64,000 bases of DNA from Mycolicibacterium goodii (GTDB lineage Bacteria; Actinomycetota; Actinomycetes; Mycobacteriales; Mycobacteriaceae), in NCBI RefSeq assembly GCF_001187505.1, contig NZ_CP012150.1, positions 3,038,001 through 3,102,000 on the forward strand, given 5' to 3'. The translations under genes and the position numbers were made by a program. Positions within the stretch are counted from its first letter, which is position 1, and each line of letters starts with the position of its first letter. The notes under the pieces are model-generated. The model was not told where the DNA came from. It worked only from the letters and a program-made list of their open reading frames with translations, and made no database searches. Shown one piece after another: positions 19,472-28,210 of the stretch.

Positions 19472-19996
19472 GTGGCGCTGGCGGTCTGTCTGCTGTTCGA
19501 TCGGCGCTCGGAACGCGCGATACGCGGCCTGTGGGACCGCATCGAGCAGCGGGGTGTGGCCAGCCTGCGCTCACACACCCACGGAAGACACGTGCCGCAC
19601 ATGTCCTATGCGGTGCTGCGCCGGTGGGACCAGGTCGCGGTCGCGGACGCGTTGGCGGGCAACGGATCCGGCGCGCCGGTCGAGCTGAGCTTCGACGGGG
19701 TCGGGGTGTTCCGCCGGGGTCGGATATGGCTCGTGGCCGGGGTGAACGCCGACGTCGCCGTGCGTCAGCAACGCGTCGTCGATGCGCTCACCGGCACCGG
19801 GGCGGACCTGCACAAGCACTACCGGCCCGGGGTCTGGCTGCCGCACTGTTCCCTCGCGCCGCGCGCCACCCTGGCGCAGCTGCCCGACGTGGTGGCGACC
19901 GTCATGGACGTGTTGCCGCTGCGGGTGACGCTGGACCACGCCGCGCTGGTCAACAGTTCCACCGGCACCGTGACCCCGCTGCCGGTCCTGCCGTGA
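19472..19996 (+). CDS. 2H phosphoesterase / LigT-like RNA ligase family
   Basis: The 174-residue protein contains two HxS motifs about 80 residues apart, HMS (near 48) and HCS (near 128), each preceded by a hydrophobic strand. This is the defining pattern of the 2H phosphoesterase superfamily (LigT, ThpR, cyclic phosphodiesterases). Family members hydrolyse 2',3'-cyclic nucleotides or ligate RNA ends. The GTG start is 3 bp after the DUF1876 stop, so the two genes form an operon, an association that hints at an RNA- or ribosome-linked role. The gene ends 1 bp before the convergent 3-beta-HSD stop. Confidence 0.85.
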   Translation: MALAVCLLFDRRSERAIRGLWDRIEQRGVASLRSHTHGRHVPHMSYAVLRRWDQVAVADALAGNGSGAPVELSFDGVGVFRRGRIWLVAGVNADVAVRQQRVVDALTGTGADLHKHYRPGVWLPHCSLAPRATLAQLPDVVATVMDVLPLRVTLDHAALVNSSTGTVTPLPVLP

Positions 19997-19997
19997 T

Positions 19998-21068
19998 CTA
20001 CGCCGGCTGTGCCTGTGCCTCCATCTGTTTGAACAGCTCGATGTAGTACGGCAGACAGTCGACGAGGGCCTGCCTGGTGGTGAACAGCGGGCGGTAGCCC
20101 AGATCGCGGGCCGCCTTGCCGATCGAGAAGTAGTTGTTGAGGTAAAGCCGTTCCACCGCAAGCGGTTCCAGCAGCGGCTCGGGGATGCCGAAGCGGAAGT
20201 GCAGCCGCTGCCAACCGTTCATCGCCGAATGCACGAGACGCCCTGGCACCCGCACGCGGGGGAGTTTGCGTCCACAGGCCTCGACCACGGGCCTGGCGAA
20301 CTCGAACATGTTGACCGGTTCACCGTCGTTGATGAAGTACGCCTGGCCGGGTGCGGTGCCACCGGGTGTGAGGTGTTGTGCGGCAAGGATGAAGCCGTGC
20401 ACGAGGTTGTGCACGTAGGAGTTGTCCAGCAGCGTGCTCTTGCGGCCGACGAGCACCTTGACGTGGCCGGCGAGCACGCTTTCGAACACCTTGCGGAACA
20501 TGGTCTGATCGCCGCGCCCCCAGATGCCGCTGGGCCGGATCGAGCACGTGAGCATGCCCGCCACCCCGTTCTCGTGCAGCACGAACTTCTCGGCGATCAC
20601 CTTCGTCTCGGTGTACAGGTCGTTGAAACGGTCGGTGTACGGCAGGGTTTCGTCGCCGTTGACGATGTGCTGACCGCCCATCACCACGCTGTTGGATGCG
20701 GTGTAGACGAACCGCCGCACGCCCGTCGACTGTGCCGCCCGCATCAGGTTCTCGGTACCGCCGACGTTCACCGCGAAACTGCGCCGCCGGTACTCCTCGG
20801 TGACCGACGCGCCGCCCATAAGGTCGATGATCGCCGCGGTGTGGAACACCGTGTCGACCCCCTCGACCGCCTTCGTGACGCTGTCGAGGTCGCAGATGTC
20901 GCCCGTGACGACCTCAAGGCCTGCGTGGTCGGGCAGTGCGGACGGCACGCGGTCGAACGAGCGCACCGCGTAGCCGCGGTCCAGCAGTTCGGCAACCAGG
21001 TTGGCGCCGACGAACCCGGAACCGCCGGTGACCAGGATCCGCCCGAGGTCGGTGGTGGAGTCAGCCAT
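19998..21068 (-). CDS. hsd: 3-beta-hydroxysteroid (cholesterol) dehydrogenase
   Basis: The 356-residue extended SDR has VTGGSGFVGANL at its N-terminus and the catalytic YTETK. Its sequence and position next to xseB/xseA match Rv1106c, the NAD-dependent cholesterol dehydrogenase that makes cholest-4-en-3-one, the first step in sterol ring breakdown. The ATG at the MADSTTDLGRIL segment was preferred to a frame 39 codons longer that would include the operator. A KstR-type palindrome lies 14 bp upstream of this ATG, supporting induction by cholesterol. The hydrophobic C-terminal region (about 270-300) may associate with membrane. Confidence 0.95.
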   Translation of the reverse strand: MADSTTDLGRILVTGGSGFVGANLVAELLDRGYAVRSFDRVPSALPDHAGLEVVTGDICDLDSVTKAVEGVDTVFHTAAIIDLMGGASVTEEYRRRSFAVNVGGTENLMRAAQSTGVRRFVYTASNSVVMGGQHIVNGDETLPYTDRFNDLYTETKVIAEKFVLHENGVAGMLTCSIRPSGIWGRGDQTMFRKVFESVLAGHVKVLVGRKSTLLDNSYVHNLVHGFILAAQHLTPGGTAPGQAYFINDGEPVNMFEFARPVVEACGRKLPRVRVPGRLVHSAMNGWQRLHFRFGIPEPLLEPLAVERLYLNNYFSIGKAARDLGYRPLFTTRQALVDCLPYYIELFKQMEAQAQPA

Positions 21069-21082
21069 GGCGGCAGCATAAC

Positions 21083-21096
21083 TGAAACACGTTTCA
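21083..21096. promoter_or_regulatory. KstR-type operator before 3-beta-HSD gene
   Basis: TGAAACACGTTTCA fits all fixed positions of TNNAACNNGTTNNA and is part of a longer inverted repeat, CTGAAAC-AC-GTTTCAG. It lies 14 bp upstream of the start codon. This agrees with known KstR control of cholesterol dehydrogenase in mycobacteria. Confidence 0.8.
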
Positions 21097-21129
21097 GATT
21101 CGTCCACGAGATGTCCGGCGGCGGGTGGA

Positions 21130-21342
21130 TCAGTCGTCTTCGGCGTCTCGCGCCGCGATCGCCTGCTCGACGCGCTGGCGCGCACCAGCTAAATGCTCCT
21201 CGCAACGTTTCGCCAGCGCTTCCCCGCGCTCCCAGAGTTGCAGCGAATCATCTAAGTTGAGCCCACCCTGCTCCAACCGCTGCACCACGGCGATCAGTTC
21301 GTCGCGCGCATCCTCGTAGCCGAGTTCACTAATGGGCTTCAT
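21130..21342 (-). CDS. xseB: Exodeoxyribonuclease VII small subunit
   Basis: The 70-residue helical subunit has the family core GYEDARDEL...[15 protein letters not shown], matching the normal size of XseB. It assembles in several copies around each XseA chain to form exonuclease VII, which degrades single-stranded DNA in both directions. Its ATG overlaps the xseA stop (ATGA), giving coupled translation. It is the last gene of a three-gene unit with xseA and the Rv1109c-like gene. Confidence 0.97.
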   Translation of the reverse strand: MKPISELGYEDARDELIAVVQRLEQGGLNLDDSLQLWERGEALAKRCEEHLAGARQRVEQAIAARDAEDD

Positions 21343-22592
21343 GTCGGACTCCCTGTGTCGTCGTCTTCCCGGCCTTCACTGCGCGCGCTGACCACGCCGT
21401 CGGCCACCCGCACCCGCAACCGTGTGCCCGCCGGGGCGTCGGCCGTCGAGCGCAACACCGTCGGCGGTCCGGTGTCCGGCACCGCCTGCACCACGGCGTA
21501 TCCGCGCGCCAGCGTCGCCGCGGGCCCGAGCGCGGTCAACCGTGCCGAGAGGTGCCCGATGGTGTCGGTCTCGGCGGCGATGAGGCGGGTGATGTCGCGT
21601 TGCGCCGTCGCGCGCGCCCGCGCGATCTCCTCGCCGCGCGCGGTGATCGCGGCCAGCGGTTGGGCCAGCACGGGCCTGCTGCGCAACTGGTCGAGGTGGT
21701 GCTGCTCGCGGTGCACCCAGTTGCGCAGCGCACGGGCGCTGCGCCGGTGCAGATCGGCGATCAGGGCCTGCTCGGCGGCGGCATCGGGCACGATCCGCTT
21801 GGCCGCGTCGGTGGGGGTGGCCGCGCGCAGATCGGCCACCAGGTCGCACACCGGGTTGTCGGGTTCGTGGCCGATCGCGCTGACGACGGGTGTGCGGCAC
21901 GCCGAGATGGCCCGGCACAGCGTCTCATCCGAGAACGGCAGCAGATCTTCGACGCTGCCGCCGCCCCGGGCCAGCACGATCACGTCGACCTCGGGGTCGG
22001 CGTCGAGCGCCGCCAACGCGTCCACGATCTGCGGTACCGCATTGGGGCCCTGCACGATCGTGTTGCGGATCGCGAAACGCACCGCGGGCCAGCGCGCCAA
22101 CGCGACCGTGGTGACGTCGCGTTCGGCCGCCGACGCGCGTCCGGTGATCAGCCCGATCGTGTTGGGCAGGAACGGGATCGGGCGTTTGAGGCGCGGATCG
22201 AACAGGCCTTCGGCGTCCAGCAGGCGGCGCAGCCGTTCGATGCGCGCGAGCAGTTCACCGACGCCGACCGCGCGGATCTCGCTGACCCGCAACGAGAACG
22301 TGCCGCGCCCGGTGTAGAAGCTGGGCTTGCCGCAGATGATCACCTGGGTGCCCTCGGTCAGCCGGACCGGGGCGTTGCGTACCAGATCGCGCGGGCAGGT
22401 CAGCGTCAGCGACATGTCGGCCGCCGGATCGCGCAGCACCATGAACACCGTCTTCGAATCCGGGCGGACCTTCAGTTCGGTCAGCTGCCCCTCGACCCAG
22501 ACCACGCCGAGCCGGTCGATCCACTTGGCGACGCGCGTCGCGACGGCTCGGACCGGCCAGGGATTCTCCGGCGACTGACCAGGTTCGGTCAC
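21339..22592 (-). CDS. xseA: Exodeoxyribonuclease VII large subunit
   Basis: The 417-residue catalytic subunit has an N-terminal OB-fold (about 10-110) followed by the XseA nuclease domain. The nuclease domain includes [14 protein letters not shown] and [20 protein letters not shown], which contain the conserved active-site region. It cuts single-stranded DNA to oligonucleotides in repair and mutagenesis control. Coupled 4-bp overlaps join it to both the upstream Rv1109c-like gene and the downstream xseB. Confidence 0.97.
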   Translation of the reverse strand: MTEPGQSPENPWPVRAVATRVAKWIDRLGVVWVEGQLTELKVRPDSKTVFMVLRDPAADMSLTLTCPRDLVRNAPVRLTEGTQVIICGKPSFYTGRGTFSLRVSEIRAVGVGELLARIERLRRLLDAEGLFDPRLKRPIPFLPNTIGLITGRASAAERDVTTVALARWPAVRFAIRNTIVQGPNAVPQIVDALAALDADPEVDVIVLARGGGSVEDLLPFSDETLCRAISACRTPVVSAIGHEPDNPVCDLVADLRAATPTDAAKRIVPDAAAEQALIADLHRRSARALRNWVHREQHHLDQLRSRPVLAQPLAAITARGEEIARARATAQRDITRLIAAETDTIGHLSARLTALGPAATLARGYAVVQAVPDTGPPTVLRSTADAPAGTRLRVRVADGVVSARSEGREDDDTGSPT

Positions 22593-23167
22593 TTGGCGGA
22601 CGCGCGCGTGATCCTGTTGGCGAGCAGCGTCACGAACGGGGCGCGGGCCCGGCCGGCCTCCTCATACGCCAGCAGCGCCTCGAGGTCGCCGATGCTCAGC
22701 GACGTCAGGCGCGCGCGCAGCTGGGCCAGGGTCAGCGAGTCGTAGTCGAGCGCGGCGACGACCGCGGGAGCCCCGGGAGACCCGGCCGCCGGCTTCGAGT
22801 CCTTCGAATCGGCCGGTTCGCCCTCCCCGGCTTCCGGGGTGGTGCTGTACAGCGCGAAACGGCCCTCGGTGCGGCGCTCACCGTTGGCCGACGGCGCGTC
22901 GGACTCGGTGTCGTCGTCTGCGAGGTCCTCGTCGAACGTGGCCCACTCCGGCTGCTCATCCCTGGGCGGGAACAGCTGTTCCAGCGCCTCGTCGCCCTTG
23001 ATGACCAGCTCGGCGAGGTTCTGCTGGACGTGCATGACGAAATTGGCCGCCTGGCTGGCCACCGTCATGGGGTAGGTCAGGATGGTCTGCGGCAACTTGC
23101 GGGCTTCCTCCAGGGTGGTCACCGCTGCTCCCACCAGCAGCCGGACCCCATACGGTGCAGTTCCCAT
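22589..23167 (-). CDS. Rv1109c-like lipid-droplet-associated-type protein
   Basis: The 192-residue protein begins with a hydrophobic, amphipathic segment that can lie on lipid or membrane ([20 protein letters not shown], then [20 protein letters not shown]). A long acidic, low-complexity linker (about 85-150) follows. The C-terminal domain [26 protein letters not shown] resembles a lipid-droplet or DNA-binding SAP-like helix bundle. Mycobacterial homologues are often named lipid droplet-associated protein. The ATG at [10 protein letters not shown] fits the family start; a 21-codon extension overlaps the divergent ispH promoter. It overlaps xseA by 4 bp. Confidence 0.85.
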   Translation of the reverse strand: MGTAPYGVRLLVGAAVTTLEEARKLPQTILTYPMTVASQAANFVMHVQQNLAELVIKGDEALEQLFPPRDEQPEWATFDEDLADDDTESDAPSANGERRTEGRFALYSTTPEAGEGEPADSKDSKPAAGSPGAPAVVAALDYDSLTLAQLRARLTSLSIGDLEALLAYEEAGRARAPFVTLLANRITRASAK

Positions 23168-23220
23168 GGGCAACAGAGTACGGCTGGCTGTCGTCTGCCG
23201 CGGCCCCGTACCCTGGAGAC

Positions 23221-24234
23221 ATGCCGCCAACTATCAACATGGGTATTCCCGGTGCCTCGAGCTCGGTGAGTGGCGGTGGCCGGTCGCAGGTGTCCGGCAA
23301 GCGCGTTCTGCTGGCGGAACCCCGTGGTTACTGCGCTGGTGTGGACCGTGCCGTCGAGACCGTGGAGCGCGCGCTGGACAAGCACGGCGCCCCGGTCTAC
23401 GTCCGCCACGAGATCGTGCACAACCGGCACGTGGTGGAGACCCTGGCCAAGGCAGGCGCGATCTTCGTCGACGAGACCGACGAGGTGCCCGAGGGCGCCA
23501 TCGTGGTGTTCTCCGCGCACGGCGTCGCACCGACGGTGCACCAGTCCGCCGCCGAGCGCAATCTCAAGGTCATCGACGCGACATGTCCGCTGGTCACCAA
23601 GGTCCACAACGAGGCCAAGCGCTTCGCCCGCGACGACTACGACATCCTGCTGATCGGCCACGAAGGCCATGAGGAGGTCGTCGGCACCGCCGGTGAGGCA
23701 CCCGACCATGTGCAGCTGGTCGACGGCCCCGAGTCGGTGGACCAGGTGACGGTGCGCGACGAGAACAAGGTGATCTGGCTGTCGCAGACCACGCTGAGCG
23801 TCGATGAGACCATGGAGACCGTCCGCAGGCTGCGGGAGAAGTTCCCCACGCTGCAGGATCCGCCGAGCGACGACATCTGCTACGCCACGCAGAACCGCCA
23901 GGTCGCGGTCAAGGCGATGGCCCCCGAGTGTGAGCTGGTGATCGTCGTGGGTTCGCGGAACTCGTCGAACTCGGTGCGGCTCGTCGAGGTCGCCCTCAAT
24001 GCCGGCTCGGCTGCCGCGTACCTCGTCGACTACGCCGAGGACATCGACCCGGCCTGGCTGGAGGGTGTCACGACCATCGGCGTCACCTCCGGTGCGTCGG
24101 TACCGGAGATCCTGGTGCGCGGCGTGTTGGAGCGGTTGGCCGAATACGGCTACGACACCGTGCAGCCCGTCACCACCGCCAACGAGACGCTGGTGTTCGC
24201 CCTGCCGCGCGAGATCCGTCCGCCGCGCGGCTGA
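23221..24234 (+). CDS. ispH: 4-hydroxy-3-methylbut-2-enyl diphosphate reductase
   Basis: The 337-residue IspH/LytB converts HMBPP to IPP and DMAPP, the last step of the MEP isoprenoid pathway. The three cysteines that hold the [4Fe-4S] cluster lie in [11 protein letters not shown] (C38), [10 protein letters not shown] and [11 protein letters not shown]. The substrate motifs HEIVHN and EEVVGTAGE are present. The ATG at 23221 follows GGAG by 4 bp and matches the length of mycobacterial LytB2 (Rv1110). It is divergent from the Rv1109c-like gene, with a 53-bp shared promoter region. Confidence 0.97.
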   Translation: MPPTINMGIPGASSSVSGGGRSQVSGKRVLLAEPRGYCAGVDRAVETVERALDKHGAPVYVRHEIVHNRHVVETLAKAGAIFVDETDEVPEGAIVVFSAHGVAPTVHQSAAERNLKVIDATCPLVTKVHNEAKRFARDDYDILLIGHEGHEEVVGTAGEAPDHVQLVDGPESVDQVTVRDENKVIWLSQTTLSVDETMETVRRLREKFPTLQDPPSDDICYATQNRQVAVKAMAPECELVIVVGSRNSSNSVRLVEVALNAGSAAAYLVDYAEDIDPAWLEGVTTIGVTSGASVPEILVRGVLERLAEYGYDTVQPVTTANETLVFALPREIRPPRG

Positions 24235-24249
24235 GTCTTTTACTCGCCG

Positions 24250-25401
24250 TCAGCCGTCACGGGAGTGACGGCCACGCGACGCCGGGCGCGTCCGGTACTC
24301 CGAACGGTGGTCCTCGTCCTCACCGCCGCGGTAGCGCACGCGTGAAACCGGGTGGTGCGACGACCGGCCCGGGTGGCCGTTGGTCCGCGGTTCGAACGGC
24401 GGCTCGAAGGGCGCGTCGAACGGATCCTCGAACGGTTGGTAGTCGTCGAAGCGCCGCCGCCGCTGCGGGCGCTCGTAAGCGTCGAGGTCGCTGGGCTTGC
24501 GCGGTTCGCGCGGCTGGGTGCGGACGCGGCGGCGCGGTTCGGCCGGTGGCACCACCGGCGGTTCGGTGCGCGGGGTGCGCGGACGGCGCGGCCGCTCCGG
24601 GGCGTCGAGCGTCGGATCCAGGTCGGTGTCGCGGGGACGACGGGACCGCGGCGGGGCCGTGCGTTTCGTCGGGCGCCCGTTTCGCCTGGGCTCTTTGGCG
24701 TCGGCGCCTGCCGCAGCGGCAGGGGCGGGACGGCGCCTCGGCGGACGTTCCCCTGCGCGCTTGCGCGGCGCAGCGGCTCCCTCGGCCCGTTCTTTCGTGG
24801 CGGTTTGCCGCGTCCTCTGCCGCGACGCCGGTCGATCCGTCGCGGGTTTGCGGAACAGCAGTGCCGAAAGTTTCGATGTGATCGATGCCACAACGGGATT
24901 CGGCGCCTCGGCGGTGGCGCGTCTCTCGGTCGACGACGTCGTCGACTCCTTGGCCGCGGTGTCGCGGGTGGTCAGCCCGACATACCAGCGGCCGAGCCCG
25001 ATCAGCAAAACCGCGGCCGAGGTGAACAGCATGGTGGGGAAGCGCTCGATCAGCGGATAGCCACAGTTGATCGCGAGGTCCTTCAGACCGTTGATCTCGC
25101 CGCCGTGGAACAGGAAGTACGACCCCGGTACCGCGACGAACAGGATCAGCGGAGGCTGGATGACCGCGGTGAACACGCCGCTCTGCCGCACCGTGAGCAC
25201 GGCCGCGAGGCAGCCGAGGGCATAGCACAACGTGAACACTCCACTGAGTTCACGGCTGCCCGAACCCGCGTCGAAGGCAAAGCCGATCGCGGTAGCGGTA
25301 ACCGCCAGAAGCACGGCGCCCCACCACGGCACACCGGCATATCTGGGGTGTACAGAGCGAAGATCAGCCGGCACTGCCGACTCTGCGCGCTGTCCGAACA
25401 C
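24250..25401 (-). CDS. DUF6542 membrane protein with long Arg/Pro-rich tail
   Basis: This 383-residue protein has four or five hydrophobic segments within residues 20-150, beginning at the family-typical AVPADLRS..VPWWGAVLL stretch. A C-terminal tail of more than 200 residues follows, dominated by Arg, Pro, Ala and acidic residues and probably disordered and cytoplasmic. The counterpart is Rv1111c. Function is unknown. The GTG start fits the conserved N-terminus; longer frames run antisense through ychF and are not coding. The basic tail could bind nucleic acid or acidic lipid, but nothing specific is visible. It faces ispH convergently across 15 bp. Confidence 0.85.
   Translation of the reverse strand: MFGQRAESAVPADLRSVHPRYAGVPWWGAVLLAVTATAIGFAFDAGSGSRELSGVFTLCYALGCLAAVLTVRQSGVFTAVIQPPLILFVAVPGSYFLFHGGEINGLKDLAINCGYPLIERFPTMLFTSAAVLLIGLGRWYVGLTTRDTAAKESTTSSTERRATAEAPNPVVASITSKLSALLFRKPATDRPASRQRTRQTATKERAEGAAAPRKRAGERPPRRRPAPAAAAGADAKEPRRNGRPTKRTAPPRSRRPRDTDLDPTLDAPERPRRPRTPRTEPPVVPPAEPRRRVRTQPREPRKPSDLDAYERPQRRRRFDDYQPFEDPFDAPFEPPFEPRTNGHPGRSSHHPVSRVRYRGGEDEDHRSEYRTRPASRGRHSRDG
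24253..24272. terminator. Hairpin overlapping the end of the DUF6542 gene
   Basis: GCCGTCAC and GTGACGGC form a perfect 8-bp stem around a GGGA loop, covering the last codons of the DUF6542 gene just beyond the convergent ispH stop. It could terminate ispH transcription, though it sits inside coding sequence of the opposite strand. Confidence 0.4.
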
Positions 25402-25485
25402 AGGTAGACCGTACCGGCTCTTGGCGGTGGTGTGCCGCCTGCGCACGCTGGCGTGGCCGTCACACGGGCCTAGACTGTGGTTCCT

Positions 25486-26559
25486 GTGAGCCTGAACCTC
25501 GGAATCGTCGGTTTGCCGAACGTCGGAAAATCGACCTTGTTCAACGCCTTGACGCGCAATGACGTGCTGGCGGCCAACTATCCCTTCGCGACCATCGAGC
25601 CGAACGAGGGTGTGGTGCCGCTGCCGGACCCGCGCCTGGACAAGCTTGCCGAGATCTTCGGCTCGGAGCGGATCGTCCCCGCACCTGTGACGTTCGTCGA
25701 CATCGCGGGCATCGTGAAGGGCGCCTCCGAGGGGGCGGGCCTTGGCAACAAGTTCCTGGCCAACATCCGCGAATGTGACGCCATCTGTCAGGTGGTGCGG
25801 GTGTTCGACGACGACGACGTCGTCCACGTCGACGGCCGCGTCGACGCCAAGTCCGACATCGAGGTCATCGAGACCGAGCTGATCCTCGCGGACATGCAGA
25901 CCCTGGAGAAGGCCGTACCGCGCCTGGAGAAGGAAGCGCGCAACAACAAGGAGCGCAAGCCCGTCCACGAGGCCGCCGTCGCCGCGCAGGCGGTGCTGGA
26001 CAGCGGCAAGACGCTGTTCTCCGCGGGCGTCGACGCGTCGCTGCTGCGTGAGCTCAACCTGCTCACCACCAAGCCGTTTCTGTACGTCTTCAACTCCGAC
26101 GAGTCCGTGCTCACCGACGAGGCCCGCAAGGCCGAGCTGCGTGAGCTCGTGGCGCCCGCCGACGCGGTGTTCCTCGACGCCAAGATCGAGGCCGAACTGC
26201 TGGAGCTCGACGACGAGTCCGCGGCCGAACTCCTTGAGTCCATCGGCCAGACGGAGCGCGGCCTCGATGCGCTCGCGCGCGCCGGCTTCCACACCCTCAA
26301 GCTGCAGACCTACCTGACCGCCGGGCCCAAGGAGGCCCGCGCCTGGACCATCCACCAGGGCGACACCGCACCCAAGGCGGCAGGCGTCATCCACTCGGAC
26401 TTCGAGAAGGGCTTCATCAAGGCCGAGGTGGTGTCCTTCGACGACCTCGTCGCGGCCGGGTCCATGGCCGCCGCGAAGGCCGCGGGCAAGGTCCGCATGG
26501 AGGGCAAGGACTACGTCATGGCCGACGGTGACGTGGTCGAGTTCCGCTTCAACGTGTAG
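25486..26559 (+). CDS. ychF: Redox-regulated ATPase YchF/OLA1
   Basis: The 357-residue Obg-family P-loop protein has GLPNVGKS at residues 9-16, the G3 motif VDIAG, a coiled-coil insertion (about 130-165) and a C-terminal TGS domain ending DVVEFRFNV. YchF prefers ATP to GTP and associates with ribosomes. The GTG at 25486 gives the standard MSLNLGIVGLP start and a length equal to Rv1112; an in-frame GTG 9 bp upstream is less likely. It stands divergent from DUF6542, and its 3' end is followed 13 bp later by a hairpin repeat. Confidence 0.97.
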   Translation: MSLNLGIVGLPNVGKSTLFNALTRNDVLAANYPFATIEPNEGVVPLPDPRLDKLAEIFGSERIVPAPVTFVDIAGIVKGASEGAGLGNKFLANIRECDAICQVVRVFDDDDVVHVDGRVDAKSDIEVIETELILADMQTLEKAVPRLEKEARNNKERKPVHEAAVAAQAVLDSGKTLFSAGVDASLLRELNLLTTKPFLYVFNSDESVLTDEARKAELRELVAPADAVFLDAKIEAELLELDDESAAELLESIGQTERGLDALARAGFHTLKLQTYLTAGPKEARAWTIHQGDTAPKAAGVIHSDFEKGFIKAEVVSFDDLVAAGSMAAAKAAGKVRMEGKDYVMADGDVVEFRFNV

Positions 26560-26572
26560 TCGTGGCAGCGAG

Positions 26573-26622
26573 CGTGGGCCTCATGTACGCAAATCGCGCG
26601 ATTTCCGTGCACAGGGCCCACG
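26573..26622. repeat. Hairpin repeat family 2, copy 1 (after ychF)
   Basis: An interrupted palindrome: CGTGGGCC pairs with GGCCCACG at the ends, TGTACG nearly pairs with CGTGCA inside, and AAATCGCGCGATTT closes the centre. It begins 13 bp after the ychF stop and probably acts as a terminator. The right half CGTGCACAGGGCCCACG is identical to that of copy 2 at 27254-27303. Confidence 0.75.
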
Positions 26623-26684
26623 GTCGGCGATGACTTTCGCCCGGCCCGCAGGTCTCTACGACAAAGCCGGCTCAAGGAGGTCTC

Positions 26685-27245
26685 GTGGGCATGTTGAGCT
26701 ACAGCACGACGGTGTCGATCGACGGCTATGTGAACGACGCCGACGGGGACTTCCAGTGGTCGGCCCCGAGCGACCCGGTCTTCGACACGCATGTCGAGCG
26801 GATGGCCGCGGTGTCCACCGAAGTGCTGGGACGCAAGACCTACGACCTGATGCGGTACTGGGAGACCGAACCCGACGACGGCTTCTCACCGGCCGAACAG
26901 GAGTTCGCCCGGCGCTGGCGCAAGATCGAGAAGGTGGTCGTGTCGTCGACGCTCACACCGGCTGACCTCGTGCCGGGACGTGACCGCCTCATGCCGCGGC
27001 TGAACCTCGACGAGTTGCGTCGGATCGTCGACGGTGCGGCGGGCACGGTGGAGATCTTCGGTCCGACCACGGCAGCTCCTGCGATCCGTGCGGGCATGGT
27101 CGAGGAGTTCAATTTCTTCGTCGTGCCGAAGGTGGTCGGCGGCGGTCTGCGCGCGCTGCCCGACGACCTGCGCCTCGAGGTCACCCTCGCCGAACACAGG
27201 ATCTTCGACGACGGGGTCGTGTACCTGCGCTACCTGGCGCACTGA
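26685..27245 (+). CDS. Dihydrofolate reductase-like / RibD C-terminal domain protein
   Basis: This 186-residue single-domain protein resembles the RibD_C/DHFR-like family: an N-terminal strand with SIDGYVND, a central EVLGRKTYDLMRYWE segment, and a late VEIFGPTTAAPAI and EEFNFFVVPKVVGGG nucleotide-binding region. Such proteins are NADPH-dependent reductases of largely unknown substrate in actinobacteria. AAGGAGG lies 4 bp before the GTG and 10 bp before an in-frame ATG at 26691, so either could be used. The gene stands alone, flanked on both sides by copies of the same hairpin repeat. Confidence 0.87.
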   Translation: MGMLSYSTTVSIDGYVNDADGDFQWSAPSDPVFDTHVERMAAVSTEVLGRKTYDLMRYWETEPDDGFSPAEQEFARRWRKIEKVVVSSTLTPADLVPGRDRLMPRLNLDELRRIVDGAAGTVEIFGPTTAAPAIRAGMVEEFNFFVVPKVVGGGLRALPDDLRLEVTLAEHRIFDDGVVYLRYLAH

Positions 27246-27253
27246 GCGTCGAG

Positions 27254-27303
27254 CGTGGGGGATATGCACGGAGTCGGGGTATTTTTCGTGCACAGGGCCC
27301 ACG
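27254..27303. repeat. Hairpin repeat family 2, copy 2
   Basis: CGTGGG and CCCACG form the outer arms, and TGCACG/CGTGCA the inner arms. The centre differs from copy 1 (a GGGGTATTTTT run instead of the AAATCGCGCGATTT palindrome). It starts 9 bp after the reductase stop, so both copies occupy the position of a terminator. The two copies have the same orientation. Confidence 0.72.
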
Positions 27304-27344
27304 TTCGGGGGGAAATGCCCGCCGACGGGCCTAGTGTCGACATT

Positions 27345-27680
27345 GTGGACATCGAGGGCAGCGCCGACACGCCCGATGAGCGCGACGAGCGTGAATTCCG
27401 CATGCAAGGGCGAGAGGCCGAATTGAAGCGGCGCGAGTCGTTCGCCGATGAACGCGATCAGGTCGCCGATGACCGGGAACGGCTCGCCGACGAGCGCGAG
27501 CTGGAGGCCGACGAGCGGGAGCGGCTCGCCGACGTGCGCGAGGGCACGGCTGCCGAACGTGAGAAGGAACGGATGCGGCGACTGGCCGAGAACGCGCAGC
27601 GGCGTCAGGCCGGTGATCGGCGGGAAGAAGCCGCCGTTCGGCGCGAGATGGACGCGACCGAACGGATGAACCGCGACTGA
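27345..27680 (+). CDS. Charged heptad-repeat coiled-coil protein (about 111 aa)
   Basis: The product is built from about five consecutive 7-residue units of the form A-D-E-R-E-x-L (for example ADDRERL, ADERELE, ADERERL), with Ala/Leu spaced as in a coiled coil and Glu/Arg at the other positions. It continues as a helical, highly charged C-terminus. No signal peptide, membrane segment or enzyme motif is visible. The start is uncertain: the GTG at 27345 begins the conserved-looking acidic region, and an ATG at 27315 is also in frame; frames further upstream enter the hairpin repeat. Function unknown; a structural or scaffolding role is only inferred. Confidence 0.7.
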   Translation: MDIEGSADTPDERDEREFRMQGREAELKRRESFADERDQVADDRERLADERELEADERERLADVREGTAAEREKERMRRLAENAQRRQAGDRREEAAVRREMDATERMNRD

Positions 27681-27759
27681 GTGGGTTTGTCGGTGGGCAT
27701 GGGTAGCCTCGGCGCCTGCCGCCGAATACCGCGCGGCGCCACACGTTGATTGGGGGCCC

Positions 27760-28173
27760 ATGAAGTTCATCTCGACGCGCATCATCACCGCCGACGTCAA
27801 ACGGCTCGTCGAATTCTATGAGACCGTCACCGGCCTCTCCGCGGTGTGGGCGAACGAACTGTTCGCCGAAATCCCTACGCCCGTCGGCACATTGGCGATC
27901 GGCAGTGAGCAGACGGTGCCGCTGTTCGGCGCGGGCAGCGCCGAGGCCGCGGCGAACCGCAGCGCGATCATCGAGTTCATCGTCGACGACGTCGACGCCG
28001 AGTACGAGCGGTTGCGTGAGCATCTGGCCGACGTGGTCACCGAGCCGACGACGATGCCGTGGGGCAACCGCGCGCTGGTCTTCCGCGACCCGGAGGGAAA
28101 TCTCGTCAACCTGTTCACCCCGGTCACCGAGGCGGCCCGCGCCAAGTTCGGCGTAAGTAGTCGGCGTGAGTAG
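27760..28173 (+). CDS. VOC-superfamily (glyoxalase/bleomycin resistance-like) protein
   Basis: The 137-residue protein shows the paired beta-alpha-beta-beta-beta arrangement of the vicinal oxygen chelate fold: N-terminal VKRLVEFYETVTGL and C-terminal ALVFRDPEGNLVNLFTP. The usual metal-site glutamate/histidine positions are only partly evident, so catalysis versus binding cannot be decided. GGGGG lies just upstream of the ATG. It is followed by a convergent alpha/beta-hydrolase gene 37 bp away. Confidence 0.88.
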   Translation: MKFISTRIITADVKRLVEFYETVTGLSAVWANELFAEIPTPVGTLAIGSEQTVPLFGAGSAEAAANRSAIIEFIVDDVDAEYERLREHLADVVTEPTTMPWGNRALVFRDPEGNLVNLFTPVTEAARAKFGVSSRRE

Positions 28174-28210
28174 TCGGCATGTGTGACGCGGTCAGGCGCG
28201 CCGTTGCGCG

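Noticed and set aside
24352..25407. Arg-rich frame opposite DUF6542
   Set aside because: Antisense to the low-complexity tail of DUF6542; no motif.
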